Shown here piece by piece: positions 33,551 to 41,965 of a stretch of 44,209 bases of DNA. The DNA comes from Bacillota bacterium (GTDB lineage: Bacteria; Bacillota; Clostridia; Clostridiales; Clostridiaceae). The position numbers and the translations under genes were made by a program. The notes below the pieces were generated by a model. That model did not search any database and was not told where the DNA came from. It saw only the letters and a list, made by a program, of their open reading frames with translations. Each line of letters starts with the position of its first letter. Positions within the stretch are counted from its first letter, which is position 1. The stretch spans positions 1-44,209 of the forward strand of contig JAEXLD010000089.1 in the NCBI GenBank assembly GCA_023445445.1, in the 5' to 3' direction.

Positions 33551-34624
33551 ATGAATGTTGAGAAAAAAAGAGAGTTTATAATAAATGTAATTTACTTTTT
33601 AATAATTGCAGCAATAATTTATATAACTATTAAATATGCCCTTGGATGGTTTTTACCCTTCGTACTAGGATTCGGTATAGCCTTTATGTTAAAACCTCTT
33701 ATTAATTTAATAACTAAGAAACTAAAAATTAATAGAAAAATAGTGGCTGGACTTACTGTATTATTATTTTATGGGACAGTAGGTGCATTATTTACATTAA
33801 TTATAGTAAAGGTATTTATTGCATTAAAGGAAGTATTTATGAAGCTTCCAGAGGTATATAGAAATAGCATTGAGCCAATTATATTTAATATTTCCAATAA
33901 CGTTGATGATTGGGTAATTAAATTAGACCCTACACTAGTTGAAACTATAAGAGAAATGATATCATCTATAGCAGAATCTTTGGGATCAATTGTATCTAGC
34001 ATATCATCAGGAGTGGTAGCTTTTATATCTGCAACAGTTTCAATGGTACCAAGTTTCTTTATTATGCTAATCTTTACAATTATATCTTCCTTCTTCTTTG
34101 CAATGGATTATGTTAAGATTACAGGATTTATAACGAAGCAATTTTCACCTAAGATAAGAAGTATTTTCTTTGAAGTTAAAGATTACATTGTTGGTACATT
34201 ATTTAAGTTTATAAAGGCATATTCTATTATTATTACAATAACATTTATAGAATTAGCTATTGGACTTTCAATATTAAGGATAGAAAATTCAATAACCATT
34301 GCCTTACTAATAGCTTGTGTAGATATATTACCTGTTCTTGGTACAGGTGGAATAGTAATACCTTGGATATTTATAGAGTTATTTAAGGGAAATATACCAT
34401 TAGCAATAGGATTAACTATAGTTTATGTTACTATTACAGTTATTAGAAATATACTTGAGCCTAAGATAGTTGGCCAGCAAGTAGGGTTACATCCTATAAT
34501 TATGCTAGTTTGTATATTTATTGGAGCAAGACTTTTTGGATTCATAGGAATATTTATTTTACCAATTATAGTAATAATATTTAAAAACTTAAATGATAGT
34601 GGAAAAATTAAAATATTTAAGTAA
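33551..34624 (+). CDS. ytvI: AI-2E-family permease, YtvI-like sporulation membrane protein
   Basis: The 357-residue protein has about eight membrane segments and the AI-2E/PerM pattern near the C-terminus: DILPVLGTGGIVIPW, RNILEPKIVGQQVGLHPI, and IGARLFGFIGIFILP. Among these the sporulation protein YtvI has this length and the EPKIVGxQVGLHPI sequence, so YtvI is the preferred name; other AI-2E permeases are possible. The ATG at 33551 follows TGGGAG. The NUDIX gene begins 18 bases later, suggesting co-transcription. Confidence 0.75.
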   Translation: MNVEKKREFIINVIYFLIIAAIIYITIKYALGWFLPFVLGFGIAFMLKPLINLITKKLKINRKIVAGLTVLLFYGTVGALFTLIIVKVFIALKEVFMKLPEVYRNSIEPIIFNISNNVDDWVIKLDPTLVETIREMISSIAESLGSIVSSISSGVVAFISATVSMVPSFFIMLIFTIISSFFFAMDYVKITGFITKQFSPKIRSIFFEVKDYIVGTLFKFIKAYSIIITITFIELAIGLSILRIENSITIALLIACVDILPVLGTGGIVIPWIFIELFKGNIPLAIGLTIVYVTITVIRNILEPKIVGQQVGLHPIIMLVCIFIGARLFGFIGIFILPIIVIIFKNLNDSGKIKIFK

Positions 34625-34642
34625 AAGCACAGGAGATAAAAA

Positions 34643-35071
34643 TTGAAAGTAGAATTTTATAAAAAAAATAAAATAGATAATGATAAGTTACTTTATGCAA
34701 TAGTTGTATCTAGATATAAGGATAAATGGATATTTGTTAAGCATAATGAAAGAGATACATGGGAAATCCCAGCTGGGCATAGAGAACCTAATGAGGATAT
34801 AGATTATACAGCAAAAAGAGAATTGTTTGAAGAAACAGGAGCAAAGGATTTTAAAATAACATATGTTAATGATTATTCAATAACATTAGGAGAAGAAAAA
34901 AGTTATGCAGCATTATTTTATGCTGAGATATATACTTTAGGTAAACTACCAGATTTTGAAATTGGAGAAGTTAGAGAATTTGAAGATATACCAAATAATT
35001 TAACTTATCCTAATATACAGCCTTATTTGTTTAATAAGGTAAAAGATGAAATAAATAAATTTGTTTTTTAA
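34643..35071 (+). CDS. NUDIX hydrolase
   Basis: The 142-residue protein carries a complete Nudix box, from Gly of PAGHREPNEDI through KRELFEETGA (G-x5-E-x7-REL-x-EE-x-G), which binds Mg2+ and hydrolyses nucleoside diphosphate derivatives. The substrate is unknown. The start is TTG 34643 after AGGAGA. It lies 18 bases after the YtvI-like gene. Confidence 0.88.
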   Translation: MKVEFYKKNKIDNDKLLYAIVVSRYKDKWIFVKHNERDTWEIPAGHREPNEDIDYTAKRELFEETGAKDFKITYVNDYSITLGEEKSYAALFYAEIYTLGKLPDFEIGEVREFEDIPNNLTYPNIQPYLFNKVKDEINKFVF

Positions 35072-35120
35072 AACAAAAAATTATATTATTAAATTATGAA
35101 AGAAATGAGGTGAGGAATTT

Positions 35121-35714
35121 ATGATGATGAATACTCACAAGTCTTTAGCTGTTTCTTTTATTAAGAATGTTGAATTAGATAAAAAGTTTTTAATTAATGA
35201 TAAGCATTTTATATGGGGAAATCTAAAGCCAGATTCAGTATCAAAATATAAGTTTAAAAAGCATTATTTTGATGAAAGTATTAACATGATAGTAAACAAA
35301 ATATTGTTTCTATCTTCATTAACCTTAGATGATATATTTATAAGATATTCTGTAGGTAAATTTAATCAAGAGTTAGGGGTTATATGCCACTTTTTATGTG
35401 ATTATTTTTGTGTACCTCATTATCAAAGGTGGGAATTTAAAAGTCCTGGTGCAGTTAAGGATCATGTTTTATATGAAAATGACCTAAATAAGTATAAAAA
35501 ATCTTATAATCTTAAAAAGGACTTAAATGTTTCTTTAACTTGTGATGATGTAAAAAAATATATATATAATCTTCAAGAGGAGTATAGTGGAATAGTTTCT
35601 TATGAAAAAGATTTACAATATGCCAGTCATATTTGTAACACAATAATTAATTTAGTTTTAGATGAAGTTGTCTTAAATCAAAAAAATAAAGAAAATATTG
35701 CACTAGTAATATAG
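35121..35714 (+). CDS. Zinc-dependent phospholipase C-like protein
   Basis: The 197-residue protein resembles the zinc-dependent phospholipase C family (PF00882): NTHKSLA near the N-terminus, WGNLKPDSV, a His in FKKHYFDES, and the central HFLCDYFCVPHY. These His/Asp residues match the metal-binding pattern of that fold. There is no signal peptide, unlike alpha-toxin, so it acts inside the cell and is probably not a toxin. A terminator follows. It may be co-transcribed with the NUDIX gene 49 bases upstream. Confidence 0.75.
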   Translation: MMMNTHKSLAVSFIKNVELDKKFLINDKHFIWGNLKPDSVSKYKFKKHYFDESINMIVNKILFLSSLTLDDIFIRYSVGKFNQELGVICHFLCDYFCVPHYQRWEFKSPGAVKDHVLYENDLNKYKKSYNLKKDLNVSLTCDDVKKYIYNLQEEYSGIVSYEKDLQYASHICNTIINLVLDEVVLNQKNKENIALVI

Positions 35715-35722
35715 TAAGTTTT

Positions 35723-35751
35723 AAGGAGTTATAAAGTAACTCCTTTTTTTT
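35723..35751 (+). terminator. Terminator after the phospholipase-like gene
   Basis: AAGGAGTTA (35723-35731) pairs with TAACTCCTT (35737-35745), followed by a run of T. Confidence 0.9.
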
Positions 35752-35773
35752 ATTAAAAAATTTTTTAATAATG

Positions 35774-35803
35774 TTGACTAAAACACTTGGATAAGAATAT
35801 AAT
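35774..35803 (+). promoter_or_regulatory. Sigma-A promoter of the metal-efflux operon
   Basis: TTGACT (35774-35779), an 18-base spacer and TATAAT (35798-35803), directly before the ArsR/SmtB operator. Confidence 0.85.
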
Positions 35804-35814
35804 AATATTAAAAG

Positions 35815-35842
35815 AAACATATGAACAATTATTCATATGTTT
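35815..35842 (+). promoter_or_regulatory. ArsR/SmtB-type operator
   Basis: A 28-bp palindrome with one imperfect base pair, containing ATATGAACAATTATTCATAT, lies 11 bases after the -10 box. It fits the ATATGAACA-like 12-2-12 operators of SmtB/CadC repressors, so autorepression is likely. Confidence 0.8.
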
Positions 35843-35862
35843 TAGTGAATGGAGGAATAGAA

Positions 35863-36222
35863 ATGGGAGATAATAAAGTTGAAAGTTGTAATTGTACTAT
35901 AATTCATAAGGAAATTGTTGAAAGAGTTAGAGAAAGCTTACCAAGTGAAGAAGTTCTATATGATTTAGCAGATTTATTTAAGGCCTTTAGCGATTCAACT
36001 AGAATAAAAATATTACATGCTTTATTTAAGGAAGAAATGTGTGTATGTGATTTAGCAGCTTTATTAGAAATGACTCAATCAGCTATTTCTCATCAACTTA
36101 GAGTATTAAAAAGTAATAGATTAGTTAAGTTTAGAAGAGATGGAAAAGTTATATATTATTCCTTAGCGGATGATCATATAGAGCACATCTTTAATGAAGG
36201 ATTTAAGCATATTTTAGAATAG
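35863..36222 (+). CDS. ArsR/SmtB-family metal-sensing repressor (CadC/ZiaR-like)
   Basis: The 119-residue winged-helix protein has an N-terminal Cys pair (CNC, 9-11), the alpha-3 motif EMCVCDLAALL and the DNA-recognition helix MTQSAISHQLRVLK. Its end, DDHIEHIFNEGFKH, supplies the Asp/His ligands of an alpha-5 zinc site. Having both the Cys-rich alpha-3 site and the alpha-5 site, it resembles CadC and ZiaR and should sense Zn, Cd or Pb. The start is ATG 35863 after GGAGG; an in-frame ATG at 35821 lies inside the operator. It is followed by the efflux ATPase with a 15-base gap. Confidence 0.9.
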   Translation: MGDNKVESCNCTIIHKEIVERVRESLPSEEVLYDLADLFKAFSDSTRIKILHALFKEEMCVCDLAALLEMTQSAISHQLRVLKSNRLVKFRRDGKVIYYSLADDHIEHIFNEGFKHILE

Positions 36223-36237
36223 AAAGTGGTGATAACT

Positions 36238-38487
36238 ATGAGTAAAAATGAAACAAAATTGATTTTATCAGGATTAACTTGTGCAAACTGTGCAAATAAA
36301 ATAGAGACTAGGGTAAATGACTTAGAAGGAGTTAAAGAAGCTAATTTAAACTTTACCACATCTACTTTAACTATAGAAGGAGATGGAAATAAAGAATTAA
36401 ATGACATTATTATAAAGGCTAAAGAAATAATTAAAAAACTAGAGCCAGAAGTTAAGGTATTCAATAAAGATAGTGAAAATGTAGTAGTTGAAAATGTAAA
36501 TAGATGTACAAGTGATACATGTGCAGTAGAAAATCATAGTTCACATGAAGAACATGGACATACTTCCAAGGATGAACACTCTTATAGCCATGAACATTCT
36601 CATGAAGATTCTCATGGACATGGACACTCTCATAATCACTCACACAGTGAGCCAATAACTTTAAAAGAAAATTTAAGGTTAATAATTGGAACTATAATTT
36701 TTGCAGTAGCAGTAATTTTAGATAGAGACTCCATGGTAACACTTGCTTTATTTGTGATAAGTTATTTATTAATTGGTGGAAATGTAATTTTAACAGCAAT
36801 TAAAAATATACTAAGAGGAGAAGTTTTTGATGAAAATTTCTTAATGACTATTGCAACTTTAGGTGCATTCTTTATTGGTGAATACCCAGAAGGTGTAGCA
36901 GTTATGTTATTCTATGAAATAGGGGAGTTGTTCCAATCTTATGCAGTTAATAGATCAAGAAAGTCAATAACTTCTCTTATGAATATTAGAGCAGATTATG
37001 CCAATGTTATAAGACAAGGAAAAGAAGAAAAGGTAAATCCAGAAACAGTAAATATAGATGAAATAATTTTTGTGAAACCAGGTGAAAGAGTTCCTTTAGA
37101 TGGAGTAATTGTAAATGGTAGCAGCTTCGTAGATACATCAGCTCTTACTGGGGAATCAGTACCAAGAGAAGTATTTAAAGGTGATGATATTTTAGCAGGC
37201 TTTATTAATACTAATGGTGTTTTAAATATTAAAGTAACTAAGAGTTTTAAAGAGTCTACAGTATCAAGAATATTAGAACTAGTTGAAAATGCTTCTAATA
37301 AAAAGGCACCAACAGAAAAGTTTATAACTAGATTTTCAAGATATTATACTCCAGTAGTTGTATTTTCAGCTATAGCTTTAGCAGTAATACCACCATTTTT
37401 ATTAAACAATGGAAGCTTTAATGAATGGTTATCTAGAGCATTAATTTTCTTAGTAGTATCTTGTCCTTGTGCTTTAGTAGTATCTATTCCTCTTGGATTA
37501 TTTGCAGGAATAGGCGGAGCATCAAGAAAGGGTATATTAGTTAAGGGTGGTAATTATTTAGAAGCCTTAAAGGATGTTAATACAGTTGTATTTGATAAAA
37601 CTGGAACTTTAACAAAGGGAGTTTTTAAAGTAACAGAAGTAAATAATGTTAATATAGAAAAAGAAGAATTTATTAGAATAGCTGCAATTTCAGAAAGTTT
37701 ATCTAACCATCCAATTGCACAATCTATAATTAAGGAATATGGAAAAGAAGTAGATTCAAATGAATTAGTTAATTATGAAGAAATTTCAGGCCATGGAGTA
37801 AAAACTATATTAGAAGGGAAAAAAATATTAGTTGGTAACTATAAGCTAATGGAAAAATTCAATATTAAGTATGAAAATGTTGATACCATTGGAACTATAG
37901 TCCATGTAGCTATTGATAATGAATATAAAGGAAATATAGTTATATCTGATGAAATAAAAGAAGGGTCTAAAGATGCTATAAAAGCTTTAAAAGAAATAGG
38001 AGTTTCACAAACTGTAATGCTAACTGGTGATAATAGTACAGTGGCAGAAAAGGTATCAGGAATAGTTGGTGTAGATAAGGTATACTCTGAATTATTACCA
38101 GGTGATAAGGTGGAAAAAGTAGAAGAAATAATTAATGGTAATAAGTCTCAAGGAAAGGTAATATTCGTAGGTGATGGAATTAATGATGCTCCAGTATTAG
38201 CAAGGGCAGACATAGGTGTTGCTATGGGCGGTATAGGTTCTGATGCAGCTATTGAAGCAGCAGATGTAGTTCTTATGAATGACAATCCAGAAGCCTTAGT
38301 TTCAGCTATAAAAGTAGCTAGAAAAACTAACAAGATATTATGGCAAAATATTATATTTGCATTAGGAATAAAAGTATTAGTTTTAATTTTAGGAGCTTTT
38401 GGGATAGCTACTATGTGGGAAGCTGTATTTGCAGATGTAGGAGTTACAGTTCTTGCAGTAATAAATTCCACAAGATGCCTAAAGTAA
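36238..38487 (+). CDS. P1B-type Zn2+/Cd2+ (heavy-metal) efflux ATPase
   Basis: The 749-residue pump has an N-terminal HMA domain with GLTCANCANKIE, a long His-rich linker (about 98-140) rich in HGH and HSH, eight membrane segments, the metal-site motif SCPCALV, the phosphorylation site DKTGTLTKG, the HP motif (SNHPIAQ) and GDGINDAP. These are the marks of ZntA/CadA pumps that expel Zn, Cd and Pb. ATG 36238 follows AAAGTGGTGAT, which pairs well with the 16S end; a GTG at 36226 overlaps that site. It is co-transcribed with its ArsR repressor. Confidence 0.93.
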   Translation: MSKNETKLILSGLTCANCANKIETRVNDLEGVKEANLNFTTSTLTIEGDGNKELNDIIIKAKEIIKKLEPEVKVFNKDSENVVVENVNRCTSDTCAVENHSSHEEHGHTSKDEHSYSHEHSHEDSHGHGHSHNHSHSEPITLKENLRLIIGTIIFAVAVILDRDSMVTLALFVISYLLIGGNVILTAIKNILRGEVFDENFLMTIATLGAFFIGEYPEGVAVMLFYEIGELFQSYAVNRSRKSITSLMNIRADYANVIRQGKEEKVNPETVNIDEIIFVKPGERVPLDGVIVNGSSFVDTSALTGESVPREVFKGDDILAGFINTNGVLNIKVTKSFKESTVSRILELVENASNKKAPTEKFITRFSRYYTPVVVFSAIALAVIPPFLLNNGSFNEWLSRALIFLVVSCPCALVVSIPLGLFAGIGGASRKGILVKGGNYLEALKDVNTVVFDKTGTLTKGVFKVTEVNNVNIEKEEFIRIAAISESLSNHPIAQSIIKEYGKEVDSNELVNYEEISGHGVKTILEGKKILVGNYKLMEKFNIKYENVDTIGTIVHVAIDNEYKGNIVISDEIKEGSKDAIKALKEIGVSQTVMLTGDNSTVAEKVSGIVGVDKVYSELLPGDKVEKVEEIINGNKSQGKVIFVGDGINDAPVLARADIGVAMGGIGSDAAIEAADVVLMNDNPEALVSAIKVARKTNKILWQNIIFALGIKVLVLILGAFGIATMWEAVFADVGVTVLAVINSTRCLK

Positions 38488-38665
38488 CTAGTAGATAAAT
38501 ATATAAATCTTTAATTGTAAGTAGAAGGTTTACGTTATAAATATTTTTTTATAATTCCGAAATGAAATGAGGAATTATTTCCTTTAGTGTTAAAAGAAAA
38601 GTAGTTTACAATATCGTAATAAATAAAAGGAATTAGGCTCTGCATAATTCCAACAATTAGTATTT

Positions 38666-38745
38666 AAGTTTACCTATGAAATTTTGTGGTGACTTGGAGT
38701 GAAACGACGGAACAAACAAAATTTGCATAGGTAAACTTTTTTTAT
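38666..38745 (+). ncRNA. Long hairpin with U-run, possible small RNA end or MITE
   Basis: AAGTTTACCTATG followed by AAATTTTGT (38666-38687) pairs with ACAAAATTT and CATAGGTAAACTT (38716-38738) over 22 bp with one bulged G; a 28-base loop lies between and seven T follow. A smaller hairpin GGAATTA/TAATTCC precedes it (38629-38651). It may be a terminator, the 3' end of a structured RNA, or a small inverted-repeat element. No gene is seen in 38488-39105. Confidence 0.5.
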
Positions 38746-38773
38746 TGACAAATTTCATCAAATTAAATATAAT
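38745..38773 (+). promoter_or_regulatory. Strong sigma-A promoter in the gene-free region
   Basis: TTGACA (38745-38750), a 17-base spacer and TATAAT (38768-38773) are both perfect consensus hexamers at ideal spacing, with no gene start within 300 bases. Confidence 0.8.
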
Positions 38774-38779
38774 TATTTG

Positions 38780-38902
38780 AGTTGAGAACATTCAGGCATA
38801 AGGGAAGCATACAAGATTACTTTTATTTACAAAGTTTAATTTTGTAAAGTTAAGACTTATGTATAACGCATCTGCTACGTTATACATAAGTCTAATTTTT
38901 TT
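38780..38902 (+). ncRNA. Predicted small RNA of about 120 nt
   Basis: A transcript from the consensus promoter would run through a hairpin (TTTACAAA/TTTGTAAA, about 38826-38848) and end at a strong terminator: 16-bp stem AGACTTATGTATAACG/CGTTATACATAAGTCT (38853-38868 with 38878-38893) plus a T run to 38902. No start codon with a ribosome-binding site is in it, so an untranslated RNA is likely. Targets are unknown. Confidence 0.55.
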
Positions 38903-38985
38903 GTATATTTATTTAATATAATTAAAAATATTTCCTTATTAGAAATAATAGTAAGGTATAAAGTTAATAATATATTTGAAATGCT

Positions 38986-39003
38986 TTGTTAAATAGATAA
39001 CTT
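38986..39003 (+). promoter_or_regulatory. Possible Rex operator before rex
   Basis: TTGTTAAATAGATAACTT has a perfect left half and a partial right half (4 of 7) of the TTGTTAANNNNTTAACAA consensus. It lies about 100 bases before rex and would allow autoregulation. Confidence 0.4.
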
Positions 39004-39105
39004 AAAATGTTTTAAAATATAAATAAAAGTGTTAAAATAAATAATATAAATGAATATAAAGCGTGTTTTAAATAAAAATAAAAAAATAAAAATAGGAGAA
39101 TCAAT

Positions 39106-39747
39106 ATGGAGAAGAAAAAAAATATTTCAATGGCAGTAATTAAGAGACTGCCAAAGTATCATAGATATTTACAAGAATTATTAAGAAATGATGTGGATAG
39201 AATATCTTCAAAAGAATTAGGTGAAAAAATCGGCTTTACTGCATCACAAATTAGACAGGACTTAAACTGCTTTGGAGACTTTGGTCAACAAGGTTATGGT
39301 TATAATGTTAAGGATCTTTATAACCAAATTAGTATTATATTAGGATTAAATAAAGAGTATAATGCCATAATTATTGGAGCTGGTAACATAGGTCAGGCAA
39401 TTGCAAACTATAGTAGATTTGCACAAAATGGTTTAAATATTGTAGGAATATTTGATGCTAATCCTAAATTAATAGGAATGAGAATAAGAGATATAGAAAT
39501 TCAAGATATTGATGTTTTGAAAAACTATCTATTAGATAATTCTGTAGATATTGGTATTATATGTGTACCTAGAATAAATGCACAAAAGGTAAGTAATATT
39601 TTAGTTGAAAATGGTGTTACTGGAATATGGAATTTTGCACCTGTTGATTTATCTGTTCCAGATGAAGTAACAGTAGAAAATGTACACTTGTCTGAGAGTT
39701 TATTAACACTTATATATTTACTAAATGATAAAGAACAATGTAAGTGA
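39106..39747 (+). CDS. rex: Redox-sensing transcriptional repressor Rex
   Basis: The 213-residue protein has the Rex winged-helix domain (MAVIKRLPKYHRYLQELL, ISSKELGEKIGFTASQIRQDL, CFGDFGQQGYGYNV) and a Rossmann NAD(H) domain with IIIGAGNIGQA and GIFDANPKLIG. It binds operators at a low NADH/NAD+ ratio and releases them when NADH rises, turning on NADH-consuming fermentation. Its place just before the butyrate operon, with a Rex operator in front of crt, fits that role. ATG 39106 follows AGGAGA. A terminator follows. Confidence 0.95.
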   Translation: MEKKKNISMAVIKRLPKYHRYLQELLRNDVDRISSKELGEKIGFTASQIRQDLNCFGDFGQQGYGYNVKDLYNQISIILGLNKEYNAIIIGAGNIGQAIANYSRFAQNGLNIVGIFDANPKLIGMRIRDIEIQDIDVLKNYLLDNSVDIGIICVPRINAQKVSNILVENGVTGIWNFAPVDLSVPDEVTVENVHLSESLLTLIYLLNDKEQCK

Positions 39748-39811
39748 TTACATGAATAATTTGCCTTAATTTAGAAATACTATTGAAAAAGGAATTTTAT
39801 ACGTTTATAAT

Positions 39812-39843
39812 AATAATTGAAGCTTAAGCTTCAATTATTTTTT
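39812..39843 (+). terminator. Terminator after rex
   Basis: A perfect 28-base palindrome (39812-39839, two 14-base arms) followed by T residues. Confidence 0.75.
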
Positions 39844-39850
39844 AGATACA

Positions 39851-39868
39851 TTGTTAATCTTATAACAA
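39851..39868 (+). promoter_or_regulatory. Rex operator before the butyrate operon
   Basis: TTGTTAATCTTATAACAA matches TTGTTAANNNNTTAACAA at all but one of the specified bases. It overlaps a possible -35 box (TTGTTA) of the crt promoter, 70 bases before the crt ATG. Confidence 0.85.
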
Positions 39869-39937
39869 TTTTTCTATATGAAATAGATATTATAAGTTTT
39901 AAAAAATAATATATATAGTTTATAAGGAGGACTTTAA

Positions 39938-40720
39938 ATGGAATTGAAAAACATAATTCTTGAAAAAGAAGAACACTTAGCAATTGTGACTATTAACAGA
40001 CCTAAAGCTTTAAATGCATTAAATTCTGACACATTAAAAGATTTAGATGCAGTTTTAGAGGATTTAGAACAAGACAGTAATATATATTCTGTCATCTTAA
40101 CAGGTTCTGGTGAAAAAGCTTTTGTAGCTGGTGCAGATATTTCAGAAATGAAAGATCTTTCAGAAGAAGAAGGTAAAAACTTTGGTCTTTTAGGAAACAA
40201 AGTTTTCAGAAGATTAGAAAAATTAGACAAGCCTGTTATTGCTGCTATCTCAGGATTTGCCCTTGGTGGTGGCTGTGAACTAGCTATGGCTTGCGATATT
40301 AGAATAGCTTCAGAAAAGGCAAAATTTGCTCAACCAGAAGCAGGACTTGGAATAACACCAGGATTTGGTGGAACACAAAGATTACCTAGATTAGTTGGAG
40401 AAGGAAAAGCTAAAGAACTAATTTACACATGTGCAATAATAAAGGCTGATGAAGCTTTAAGAATCGGTTTAGTAAATAAAGTTGTACCTCTAGAAAACTT
40501 AATGGAAGAAGCTAGAGCTATGGCAAATACAATTATGTCTAATGCTCCTATAGCTGTTAAGCTATGTAAAGATGCTATAAATAGAGGAATGCAAGTAGAT
40601 ATAGACTCTGCAATTGAAATTGAAGCAGAAGACTTTGGAAAGTGTTTCGCAAGTGAGGATCAAAAAGAAGGAATGACAGCTTTCATTGAAAAGAGAGCTA
40701 AAAATTTTTCTAACAAATAG
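39938..40720 (+). CDS. crt: 3-hydroxybutyryl-CoA dehydratase (crotonase)
   Basis: The 260-residue enzyme is full length for crotonases. It has RPKALNALN, the oxyanion-hole segment AFVAGADISEM, FALGGGCELAMACDIRIAS with the catalytic Glu, and QPEAGLGITPGFGGTQRLPR with the second Glu. It dehydrates 3-hydroxybutyryl-CoA to crotonyl-CoA. It is the first gene of the crt-bcd-etfB-etfA-hbd series, with AAGGAGG before the ATG and a Rex operator in the promoter. Confidence 0.95.
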   Translation: MELKNIILEKEEHLAIVTINRPKALNALNSDTLKDLDAVLEDLEQDSNIYSVILTGSGEKAFVAGADISEMKDLSEEEGKNFGLLGNKVFRRLEKLDKPVIAAISGFALGGGCELAMACDIRIASEKAKFAQPEAGLGITPGFGGTQRLPRLVGEGKAKELIYTCAIIKADEALRIGLVNKVVPLENLMEEARAMANTIMSNAPIAVKLCKDAINRGMQVDIDSAIEIEAEDFGKCFASEDQKEGMTAFIEKRAKNFSNK

Positions 40721-40810
40721 TCAGAATAAAAAAAATATATAAAATAGTCCTAAATTTAAACGCAATCCAATTATAAGGAAAAGGGTACAATATCAAGGAG
40801 GGTATATTTA

Positions 40811-41950
40811 ATGAATTTTCAATTGACTAAGGAACAAGAACTAGTAAAAAAAATGGTTAGAGAATTCGCTTTGAATGAAGTTAAACCAATAGCTGCTGAA
40901 ATTGACGAAACAGAAAGATTCCCTATGGAAAATGTTGAAAAGATGGCTAAAATCGGAATGATGGGAATTCCATTCTCAAAGGAATATGGTGGAGCTGGTG
41001 GAGACACTCTTTCATATATATTAGCTGTAGAAGAATTATCAAAGGTATGTGCAACAACAGGTGTTATACTTTCTGCACATACATCTTTATGCGCGTCTTT
41101 AATTGATCAGTTTGGTACTAAAGAACAAAAGGATAAGTATTTAAAAGACTTAGCAACTGGTAAAAAAATAGGTGCTTTTGGTTTAACAGAACCGGGTGCT
41201 GGAACAGATGCAGCCGGTCAACAAACTGTAGCTGTATTAGATGGTGACAATTATATATTAAATGGATCAAAAATATTTATCACAAATGGTGGAGTGGCTG
41301 AAACATTTATTATATTTGCCATGACTGATAAGAGCAAAGGTACAAAAGGAATATCTGCATTTATAGTTGAAAAGAGTTTCGAGGGATTCTCAATTGGAAA
41401 GAAAGAAGACAAACTTGGTATTAGAGGCTCTTCAACTACAGAATTAGTAATGAGTAATTGTGTAGTTCCTAGGGAAAACTTAATTGGACAAGAAGGTAGG
41501 GGCTTTGGCATAGCAATGAAGACTTTAGATGGAGGAAGAATTGGTATAGCTGCTCAAGCTTTAGGAATAGCTGAAGGCGCTTTTGAAGAAGCTGTTAATT
41601 ATATGAAAGAAAGAAAACAATTTAACAGACCATTAGCTGCTTTCCAAGGATTACAATGGATGATAGCAGAAATGGATACATAAATTGAAGCTGCTAGACA
41701 TTTAGTATATAAGGCAGCATGGCTTAAGGAAAATAAACTTCCATATTCAGTAGATGCAGCAAGAGCTAAGCTTTATGCAGCAGAAGTAGCTATGGATGTT
41801 ACTACTAAGGCTGTACAAATCTTTGGTGGATATGGTTACACTAAGGAATATCCTGTTGAAAGAATGATGAGAGATGCTAAGATTACTGAAATCTATGAAG
41901 GAACTTCAGAAGTTCAAAAGATGGTTATTTCAGGAAGCGCTTTAAGATAA
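40811..41950 (+). pseudogene. bcd: Butyryl-CoA dehydrogenase with in-frame stop
   Basis: The reading frame is a typical 379-residue acyl-CoA dehydrogenase (FLTEPGAG-like FGLTEPGAGTDAAGQQ, GSKIFITNGGVAE, GIRGSSTTELV, KERKQFNRPLAAFQGLQ), but codon 291 (41681-41683) is TAA. Reading continues in the same frame with IEAARHLVYKAAWLKE to RMMRDAKITEIYEGTSEVQK and a normal TAA at 41948-41950. A truncated product would miss the last helical domain and the catalytic base, the Glu of YEGT (residue 363). In relatives this codon is not conserved (Ala in C. acetobutylicum); CAA or AAA to TAA is one base. It could be a real mutation, a sequencing error or a suppressed stop. The enzyme reduces crotonyl-CoA, bifurcating electrons with EtfAB. 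Confidence 0.85.
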
Positions 41951-41965
41951 GGGGAGGATTTATAA

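Noticed and set aside
35121..35714. Alpha-toxin-like secreted phospholipase C
   Set aside because: The protein is half the length, has no signal peptide and no C-terminal membrane-binding domain; only the zinc-dependent fold is suggested.
38148..38471. 107-codon open frame on the minus strand
   Set aside because: It is the complement of the conserved C-terminal part of the heavy-metal ATPase.
40811..41950. Frameshift in bcd
   Set aside because: The frame after the TAA is the same as before it, so this is a single nonsense codon and not an indel.
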